Assembly: GCF_910592395.1 (NCBI RefSeq)
Contig: NC_088311.1
Span: forward strand, 2,360,501-2,424,500
Length of the DNA: 64,000 nt
Source of the DNA: Lineus longissimus
Lineage: Eukaryota > Nemertea > Pilidiophora > Heteronemertea > Lineidae
Direction: 5' to 3'
Position numbers and translations under genes: made by a program. Below the pieces are notes generated by a model. That model searched no databases. It saw only the letters and a list, made by a program, of their open reading frames with translations, and was not told the DNA's origin. The first letter of the stretch is position 1, and the number at the start of each line of letters is the position of its first letter. This document shows, piece after piece, positions 49,600 to 60,200 of this stretch.

Positions 49600-52500
49600 A
49601 AGCAACTCAGCAGTCATCGGCCATTTCCGCAGCATTCAACCTGATAACAGTGATCCGTTGGCAGAAATGATGGAAAATCTTCACGTGTACTTTTCACAAT
49701 CCATCCATTTTAACGATATGGATCCTTCCTGTGAAATGATGTTTAAACTGTTGTTCCATTATTGCAAATGACGTACTGTGGTCTTAAAACAGCTAGCAGC
49801 CAGGTCTAATTTGTCCACCAGTATTAAAACCAGTCAACAAATGTGGTACAATGACTGAACATTAGGGACTGCTGCATTAGTATTGTGCAAACTCCCTGGC
49901 AGTCCGTTGCTAAAATGGAACTAAAATGGGACCCAACAGAGCAACCCATTGTTTCCAGGACATACTTAAATGATCGATCATTGATCACACCCAGGGATAT
50001 TAAAATTTAGAAGTCAAGCAGTGCCGTCGATTCGAAAGATTGATCTGCCCCCACTAAACACCAGTTAATTTCAGAGTGAAATGTGTGTTTTCAATTTCGC
50101 GTATGTCCATACTGGCGAGCAATACTGGCGAGTCATTACACCGTTGCTATTGACTGTGACTAAGAGAAGGCCAGCGTTTCTATGAAATCATAAATTGAAC
50201 GCAAATTAAATAACGGGGTAAATTTACAAATCTTACAAAATGTGTCCACAAATCAAAACCAAATTGACAAAATCGCAGCTTTGCGAGTTTGTGTAAGGCT
50301 TGGTGCCATGATTGATGGAGGCTTGGGAAAAATCAACAAACGACTGTTCAGAGTTTGCCAATCACCTTTAATGCTGTTTATATCAGCCAGGACCATTAAA
50401 ATGGTGCTGGTGTTTAGCTCGGTTAAAAAAATTGAAGCCAAATTTGTGTGGTTGATATCAGGTGGCTGAGCTGAAATGAATCTGTTGTGAGCTAGGATAT
50501 TGGCCAATACCAGTCAGTCCAGCAGAAAGGGCTAGGGAAGGTTCTACAAGTCAAATTCACTGCAAATTCCTGTTCATTTTTATGGAATGGTAGATGGAAT
50601 CCTTTCAATTTCCGAATATCGAACTCGTGCAATGTGCAAACCAGGGGAAAGGGAATGCTGATAAGGGAGTGAGGGTCGAAATGATTCCAGCCAGGTTTCT
50701 CCTCATCGAGTGTCCCTGGCATCATGATTTGATTACAACTTACACAGTGAGGCATGGAAAGAGAAATTACCTCTGACAGGACTCTTGACCAATAGCCTGC
50801 CGATTCTTTCTTCTCAAAAGACCATTCTAATCCTTTGGGACTCGTCACTTTCATTAAGGTCTGAAGACAATGCCACCTGACAAATCGAGTGGCAAGTCTC
50901 ATATCAGTCCATGTCCTTACTGATAGCTCAGAAGACGCCATTAAGAGGCTGTCTTAGAAGAAAACACTGACAACAACAATGATATTCTTTATATGTTTGA
51001 AAATATCTTATTGCACTCAACAGAAGATAAAATATGACACAATTTTGCAGACTGAGGTTGAACTGAATCGGTGCTAGTGTATTCCAACAAAACTAGAGCT
51101 AGAAACATGTACATTTGGTTGCACATTCTGCACTCAGGTGGATGACATGCTACAAACTTAATGTGTCCCACAAAAATCAAGACCCTCCAACCACTTCAGT
51201 TCCACCAAAACTAGAACCGTAAGTAAACATGTACAATATGGTTTACATTATATAGCATTATGTTCTAGCTCTGGTTGACTTGGATCACACTTTACATGAT
51301 TTCACCACTGGTTGGCCGAGATCGACATATTAATCTCAATAAAATGTTAGCCAATGTCAAAATAACAAAGGAATACACATGTTCTGAACCTGTTTGGGGA
51401 GATACAAGCCTTCAATGTCATCAATTCTTGCCAATATGATAGATCTTTAACCAAATAATATCTGCACCAATGAGAACTTGAAGTAGTGCTACAAAGAGTA
51501 AGATTCTTTATGTTTTGAAGGAAAAAATTAAGAAATTTCCGAAATCATTTACTCTTTAAGTAGTTTATAGAGCACATGTTCTGATAATTTCTTAAGAATG
51601 AACACAAACCCCTCATTTGTGATAACTCATTGAATCTCTAGAGGTGAGCTTTTAATGATTGTTAGCTGTTTTCGAATTTCGTACTCACAAGGTCTTTTAA
51701 CAATGTCTTGTAAATCAACCAATCATGAAGAATCCTGCTGTATCATTTTGGATTACGTTGCAGACAAACAACTTCAACATCGAATCTCGTTATAATGGCT
51801 TAAAAGAAAAGCCATTAGTTGGCTTGATTTGGTGAGACAGTGTCAACTTCATGACGTCACACTCTATATAACAGTAAGCTAGGGTTGGCTTCTTTAATAC
51901 TAACACTGCCTCTGGTACTCAACAAGCTGGGTCCCACCAACATCAGGGCACTTCCAACATCAGACTACACACATTTTTACAAAAAGGCAAAAATGAACTA
52001 CTAGGTATTTAATATACAGTCATAAAAATGTGCTATCAAATCATATAACACCACTGCATGGAAAAGAAATACATAATAACAAGGGAAATGGCAAGTTATC
52101 TTAAGCATTATACACGCTTTGAAATGATCTAAGGTTTGAATGCACCGTATATCAACTGCAGTCTGTGTTAACTCAGTTTGGCTGAAATCCATGCACTGAC
52201 AGTGCAACAATCTTGGTTTGAGATTTAAAAAGACATGTGGTATGTTTATGTTTCATGATGGTCAACATTTTACAGGAAACATACATTAATGATGACTGAT
52301 TAACCAGTTTGGTTTTGGAATTGCAAAATCATGGAAAGACTTCATAATGCACCTATCGTTGACTAGTTTACTCTATCATGCACCACATTAGGAAAACAGG
52401 AAAATTTGTCAAATCCTTGCTACAGTTGGAGATAATGAGACAAATAAAGTTGTATGGTGCACCAGAGACAGATTGTGTATGCTGTCCATACACAAAAGGT

Positions 52501-55430
52501 TTGGACCTAATTTGATAATGTGAAGGGCGTCAGTCTTTTCCAGATCACAGCTTAAGTCTTCTGAAGACAGATAATAATGTCATGTGTTGAAACCTTCACT
52601 TTTAAACAATTATAAATGTTGACCGTAAAAATTCAAAAAGAGCAAACTAGAGTTTGTATCAATGCCAATGTGCTACCTGCCTCTCTTCCCACCCAACCCT
52701 CATGGTGCTTTTTTGACCATTGAATGACCATGGAAATTTGTCTCATTTTGATCGTATCGCAAATCGTAAATATTATGACAAGTGCACATATTCTACATCT
52801 TAAATTTGTCTCACAATGAAAACTGGTCATTAGAGGGGGTTATGAGCATCACTGGTACAAAAATATCAAAACGGCATTATTTTACCAACAATGATTAAGT
52901 TAAGGTCTTTGAAGTTCATTCTTGAGTTAATTCCCTTTTGTTGTAAAATTTTTAAAAGGGACATGAACAGCAGTATGGTTCATACATGTGTTTCTCAAAA
53001 ACACTGCAGCGCTTTTTGATGAAATATGTAGTAAAAATCAATAGGTTTAATATACTGTTGACATTTAAGGGAAGATACTTATGTTTCTTATTTTGTTATT
53101 GCACTAAGGACTTGATGCAAATCTCACAGCACATTTTTCAGCACTTTTCAACTACCTCTAGTTGTCAGGATTTACTTTGACAATATTTTATGATGGATAA
53201 CAGTACATGTAATTTTAATGTTCCTTATTATTGATTTCTAATAAAACCTAATCAGAATTGTTGACTTATTATAGCAGAAAAATGATTGTCAATACAGACT
53301 GTGCTTTTAGCATCGTGAAGTTTAAGATTTGTTGCAAAATTTGGAGCAGCAAGTCAAGTGATAAGGTCTATCACAATGAACAAAGTATGTACAAGTAGTT
53401 TGAAACATTTACAATACACCAGAGGCAGTGTTCACAACTTTTCAGTTTGGAGCCTGACAGTGCATAACCATACAGAAGTTCACTAGTGTTGTATATTTGC
53501 CTGTATAATACAAATTTTATCTTTGTGCCATTTTTTCAGGGCCTTAACTTTACATGTTCGAAACTTAATACTGAAAGTGTTGCATTTTTGGAAAGTTAAT
53601 GAATATGACCTCTAGTGTGGAAATGGTAGTCCAGCCTGGTCCAGTCTCGCCGAGCCCATTTTAAATAGTCCAGCTTTTATAAACATCACAATATGGAGTA
53701 TTCAGCACAGTCTAATCCATACCACCACTGAAACTGTAAAGCCAGTTTGACTGCTAAAACACACTAACCAGTATTTCAACACATTAAGAGCAATATGGTT
53801 TCTGTGGCAAACTGGGCAATCTTTTCACTGCAGTTTGTCAAATGTTGACTCACAGTGGCTAGGCCTTTTATTTGTTTTTGAACTCCATTTGCGGCCAAAT
53901 GAGAAGTGATCGAAATCATTTTACAAATGTCAACATCATGGGCTGGTTATTTTCATGTTACCAAGGCAATGGTATGATTACGTTTTGTTCACACTGGAGG
54001 GAGTCATATTCATCGCATATTCTACTCCAAAGGGACTGATTTGTATCATACAGGCAAACTGTAAAACCAATATTTGTTAGAGAAATATCTATAAAGTTGA
54101 TAGCTTTTGGTCATGATACGGCCACAATAAAATCAATGGAGTAAATTATTACATGTGTTTTCATTATTTTGGATCTGAGTGTGTTTCAGGCTGAACTTGT
54201 TAGGTTCATGTACAATTACACAAGTTAATGCATGTAGATGTACACTGTGATCTGGCAAATTTAGGTTGAAATTAGTCTGTCTCAGTTTGACCAAATCAGT
54301 CATTTCATATGAGGGTGCCTTGTAGAAATTGACAGGAATTCCCTCAACCCATAGCTTCAATAGTCTGTCTGTAGATTTGGTGCCTTTTCAGGAGCATTAG
54401 GGTGACTGTACATGTTTACGTGCATTAAAGCAGGGAGCAGGCTGCACGAAGATAAGATATCTACAAGGGCTTTGTGGAATACGGTGCGAAAATAACAACG
54501 AAAAATAAAAAGGAATATTTCTCTAAAATTCATCATGTGCACATTTAAGCCTACCAGCATAACTCCTCTTTTTACCAACATTTTCTCAAGTGGATTCAGA
54601 AACTAAAAATTATTCGTACCCATGCATTTTACAAAGACAATAATACACATTCAGCCATAGTCCATTTCTATATCTTGGAGAGCATATCAACATCGAAAAC
54701 ATGGAAGTACTAGAAACCTGACATTCAAATTTGACTAATAATCGGAATTTCATTTGACATGTCAAGTTAACATTATACACACTACAGTTCATGATGCCAA
54801 AAGCTTATTTATAATTGCAATTCATCCACTGCTAGCTAATGTTCATTTCACCAAAAGAATACCGCAATTCCCTGCACATCTTTATATAGGAAACTGTGCT
54901 TCGTGTACACGGTATTGCGGCTTTCTTACAATGGTAAGTGTTGAGATCATGACAACCAAATGTCATCTGCTCCTTATCACATTTTTCTTATTTGTTCTCA
55001 ATCACGATTTGACAATATAGACGACAATATTGGTTATGACAAGTAGTACATAATACATGTCCAATGTGCGTATCATTAACCCTCACAGGACAGGAGCTTA
55101 CATCCCCACATAAAAATGACAGAAAATTTACCAAATGTTTGCAATGTGCCAAACCCAAAAGGCCACATTGTCCTCATTTTAGACTATTTGAGACAATCAT
55201 TTTAACGATGTGATTGGTTTTCTCATTCACAGAGGGTAGAAGATAGATTTCTCAAGAAACCCCAGTCCTATGAGGGTAAGTTAACCCCTTCACACTCACA
55301 TATGACCTCAACAATCATAGTCCCTTTAAGCATTCTTGAGAGTTGAAAGGGTTAAAATGACAATGCATACAACATAGAGATCCACTAACAGTACGAGTTA
55401 AGATCTAGTCATGAAATGCGCCATGAGATT
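49600..55430. other. AT-rich region without a recognisable gene
   Basis: It lies downstream of the zinc-finger gene and may include extended 3' UTR. Two minus-strand frames at 50253-50507 and 50492-50941 overlap by 16 nt but show no domain. Around 53630-53660 there is a short gtccagcctggtccagtc duplication. No other structure was found. Confidence 0.35.
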
Positions 55431-55432
55431 CA

Positions 55433-55438
55433 TTTATT
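55433..55438 (-). terminator. Candidate polyadenylation signal AATAAA
   Basis: This is TTTATT on the plus strand, hence AATAAA in the sense of the zinc-finger transcript. I found no other exact AATAAA on that strand between it and the stop codon. Upstream ATTAAA variants at 56504-56509 and 56662-56667 are alternatives. Confidence 0.3.
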
Positions 55439-57263
55439 ATAACAATAGCGCCCTCAGTTGGCAGTGGTAATAACTATATTTCGACGTACCACTAACCCCG
55501 GTACGTTTCAAGTCGTGTGTGGTAAATGTGCTAAGCAACAAAAGGGTACAAACATTTTTCCAACTCACTAATTAATGTACAGTTTTCCTTACTAATTTAC
55601 ACCGATTACACCACAGGGTGCCCTACTTTTTATACATCATTTGTGTTAGTCTAAACAGACTCGACAACAAACATGGCGGATTCATTTAGATACAATATTC
55701 ATGAGAAACTAAAGTGTTGAACTTGTGAAACCACCCCATTTATGGCCATGGTGTATTGAAATAAATAGTTGAATAAGTTAGGTAGAGGGTGGCTGCACAA
55801 GTCCGGCTATGACTCTCTCCCACCTGAGAGATCTGATAATGATGGCATTGGAAGGAAACATCTTTTACTCATCAATTTGATGAGGAAAGTGCCAACTTAT
55901 CAATAGACCTATGCAAGATATCAATAGATCTTTACAAACTTATAATCAGACTTTCACAATTCGCTTAGATCTATGACAATGCCATTATATCTATATGACA
56001 ACTTATCAGTCAGGCCAGAGCCTGCTTATCAATATGTCTCCAGTACCTTGTCATTCAATCAGGTCCAACAAAGTGAAGCCACAATACTTGATATTAATAC
56101 TTTTCATCCCCTCCTCAAAATAATCCAAATGGGTTTGTTCCAGTCCTTTCTCTTCAATACACATCTAATTACAAATTTACAAGCAAACAATTCACATGAA
56201 AACAACACTTCCTAACTTTACCAAGGTGACCAGAATGGCTCATCAGAAAACATCAAAACTCAGGATACAAAATAATATCTTTAACTGCCTGTTCTCTGTT
56301 TTTGTTGAATAGAAATAAATGAAATGCAATAATCGACTGGTACCTTGGCAAAATTGGAATTAAACTGTACTGTGGCCTCCACTTTATCAGATATGAAAAC
56401 TTAACTTAATTTCTCCCATTTTACTTAACTCTCATTAGACTTAACTTATTTACTCCTATTTTACTCAACTCCCATTTTATATGTAATTAAGATCCTTTTT
56501 CTCTTTAATAGTTATTGTGCCAATAGTTTCGTTCTCTCAACATAGATTTCTTACTACAGTATAAAAATACAACATGTACAAGGTGGGCAGTTTTCTGGAG
56601 ATAGAAGGCATCATGATAATATATCTATAGCTAAAATCATTGCACACAATTATAATATATATTTAATAAATTAACAAGACCGCAAATTTTCACACACAAT
56701 GAAAAAGCAACACCCTTTATACATGTGTAGATATAGCCTGACAAGGACAGTACGTTTTACCAAACTAACGCTGACACCTTCGCATCAGCAATTTTCATAA
56801 TCTTTTGGAACGATTCACTCCCGCATAATTCATATTAAATTATCAATAAATAATTATCGTCTGAACTTTTCATAAAATTGGGCATCATATAAATATCATT
56901 GTTGCTTATAAAGTGTACAATATCACCCTGAGTCTATGCAGTAGTCTGCAGCCACAAAACAAATACATTTTATATTTCACCCCAGAAGACCAAAATTGAT
57001 GTGTAACAACATAGAGATTGACACAGACATCTCTGTCCTAGCTGAAGTGAAAGCACTTTATAATTCATCTCAACAAGGAACGAGACTATTACTGTGTAAC
57101 ATGTACAGTCAATCTGGACTCTAGGAGCCCACTTCTTGCTAAAGCTGGCCAAGATCAGCCATACTTGATGTACAGTTCCTTCTATAAAATATATGGCGAT
57201 TCTGGCTAGCTTAGATGAAATGGACTTGTGTGAAAACTTTACCTCTCATAACAAAATGCTGCT
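55433..57263 (-). other. Probable 3' UTR of the zinc-finger gene
   Basis: After the TAG stop the minus strand has no substantial open frame. ATTAAA occurs at plus 56662-56667 and at 56504-56509. The first canonical AATAAA in transcript sense is at plus 55433-55438, about 1.8 kb after the stop. Long AT-rich 3' UTRs are common for developmental regulators. The true end cannot be chosen without transcript data. Confidence 0.4.
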
Positions 57264-60200
57264 CTACTGTTCGGTTGGGCTCAGTTGAAAGCTCACGGTG
57301 ACTGGTTCACTAATCTTCTGGTAGACAGGAAGGTAGACGACCGCCGTCACGAACTGGCCCGCCTTGGTGTCGTCCATCAGCTTAAATGGCTGCATGATGA
57401 ATGACGATTGGCTGGTCAGGTCACATGGAGTGGCATAGGCAACTGGTGTCTTCTTGCCATCGTCACTTTCTGTTGCCATCTCGCCGTTACAAGGGCCATT
57501 CTGCAGGGGCTCCAAGAGCATCTTCTGGGCGTGTTTCTGCTTAATGTGATTCCGATAGTTAGTGGCAAAGTTAGTCTTATACTCACAATTGGAGCAACGG
57601 AACTTCTTCTCAGTGAGGTCAGTATTTCTGAGGTGAACCTGCCGGATATGTAGCTTACACAACTCCCGTGTTGCAAAACGTGTCTTGCAACGACCGCAAC
57701 GGAATCTGGAAGATGATTTTCCATTCGTTAAATGGTTGCTGAGGATGCCAGAACTTCCGAGCTTGTGGCACTCAATGTTATGCCGGTAGAGAGAATGTTC
57801 ATAACGGAATACTCTTTGACACTTGTTGCAGGAAAACTGATGTTTCCTGGGTTTACGGATATTGTGCTTGCGTTCCTCATGTGTGTAGATATTACTGAGC
57901 CACCTGGTCTTATAGTCACAGTGCGAACAGCTATGCAGCTTTTGCTTTACGGTTTTAGAGTACTTTCGTTTCAGGTTTTGACTGATACTGTTAACATTAG
58001 ATGCAAGTTCATTGTTCGTTAGATTAAATTCCTTTGGTTTGTTCTGAGGTGAAATGTCATTCTTTTCCGGAAGAGTTACCTCTGCATTGTGTTCTTGAAG
58101 CATGTGAATCTGAAGACCGACTTTATCAGGAAAGAGCATGCCGCAGAGACTACACGTTTGAATGATACTGTCCTTGATACGAGAGTTTTCACGCAACATG
58201 TCATGGATGTACTCCTCCTTTATGTTGTGTTCAACAACCAAATGAGTTTTGAGCCATTTCAGACTCTTGAAGCGGCGCTGACATATATGACACACCTCTG
58301 TGTAATACCTGAAGTAGCGACTTCCATCGGAGCTATCGGACTGATTGTCGTTCACAGGTGACTGATTGCGATACTGACTAGAATCCACACTACCGCCATT
58401 GCCATTATTATTGTCCATTGTTCGCTGACTCTCGTAAGCATTGAGCTTCAATTGAGCATCCAAAATCCCATCCATCGGCTCCTGTTTCACGCGGTCCATA
58501 TAACTGGACTTACCATTAAAATACAACGGGTTCTCGGCCATTAACATACTTTTCTGGAGATCGGTAAGTTTAAAAGAAGAGTTCATGTTCAGGCCAAGAG
58601 ACTCATCGAGAATACCGTGTTTGTTCAGTTTGTGAGTGCGCAAGAAATATTTGTTGCAGAGTTCCTTATTACAAATCTCACATTTCACACGGATCATATT
58701 TGCAGGTTCTCGCGTTTTTGACTTGTCTGATTTGAGATTCAATGGAGAAGACTGAATTGGATCATAAGGTGTAGTAGAAGTGTCCGCATTACTGCTCTTG
58801 ATCGACCCAGCACTGTCCTGACTGTTCTCCTCCATTGGCATTGCGACAGAGTTCATTGATACTGGGGGCGGTAGAGGCAACGACTGAGGTGGATGACCAT
58901 AGCCTCCATAAGGGAAGTCATTGCCAAGAAATGGAAAGAAGAGCCTCTCCCTCTCTTTGCTGTAATCCTTGAACAGATAGTCCTCTTTCTTCATTAGCGG
59001 TGGCTCTGGCTTATCCGACCGAATACCGTGCATGTTGAGTTTGTGAGTGCGCAGAAAATATTTACTACAAAACTCTTTCTTACACAGCTCACAATACGCT
59101 TCAGGGTCGATACCCATTTTCAAGAGTTCATCATGACGCAGAGGTTTATCACTATTTTTCAGAGTTTCTGCTTTAGATAGACATCCGTTACTTCCATTGA
59201 AGCTCTCAGCCTTCATGAGACGGGCAACTGGTGAAACGGGGGACATTTTACCATCAGGGATCGATGGGGTTTTTGCTTTATCGCGATCCTGAGGTTTAGG
59301 GGTGGAGCTGCCAGGAGGAGGTGGAATTCCATGCATTTTCATCTTATGCGTTTTGAGGAAATATTTATTGCACACTTCCTTGTTGCAGATATCGCACATG
59401 ACCCGGTCTGCCAGCTTGGCAGCAATCATACTGCTGAACATGGTAGGCATAGTGGGGATGTCACTTCCACTCGATGAAACAGGTGGTAAGGGCGAGGGAT
59501 GGTCGGCTGGCATAGGTTGAGGTAGCAAGGACGCAGGCTTATCAACATCAGATGTAGGTGTGCTGGCAGTTTCTGAATCTCTCGATGAAATCCCATGAGC
59601 GTTAAGTCTATGGATCTGCAATGTGTACTTGTTGATGAATTCTTTGCTACAAATTTCGCAAATGGCTTCTGGATCGACTGGTGGCCTTGCTGTTGGATCA
59701 AAAGGTCGCGACATCTGTTGTTCAGCCTGATGCCTTGCCTCCCTGTCCCTGTCATGTTGCCTCATCTGCTCCTGGTTCCTCATGTGTTGGTCAACTTGTT
59801 GCCTCATCTCACGGTCCCTCCCAGCCTGCTCACGTCGCTGCTGGTCAACTTGTAGTCTCATATGTTGATCTGCCTGAAACCTCATGGCTTGCTCTGCCTG
59901 CTGCTGACGAAGTTGCTGATCGACATGTTGGCGGATTTGTTGTTCCATCTGCTGGCGACTTCTGTCATCATGACGTTGTTCACCATACGTACTGAAGTTA
60001 AGTGGCATATTGGCATCACTAGGGGTACCAGGGGTGCCTATCCTACTGGAAGAGTTAGTAGGTGTTGTACTGGTTTCTCTCTTAATTGGCCTTTCACCAT
60101 CTTTGTCACCAATTGGGCCCAAAGCATCAAACGGTGAAGAGGTAGACTGGTTCGAAACTGATCCTGTGGGGGACCGTTTCATTGGGGAATCGTCTAAAAA

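Noticed and set aside
50253-50941. Two overlapping minus-strand frames (149 and 84 codons).
   Set aside because: One frame of that length is expected by chance in 64 kb; no domain, splice site or coding bias supports a gene.
54890-54939. A possible 44-nt plus-strand exon ending in ATG|GTAAGT.
   Set aside because: Weak acceptor, very short length, and it lies antisense in the region downstream of the zinc-finger gene; unsupported.
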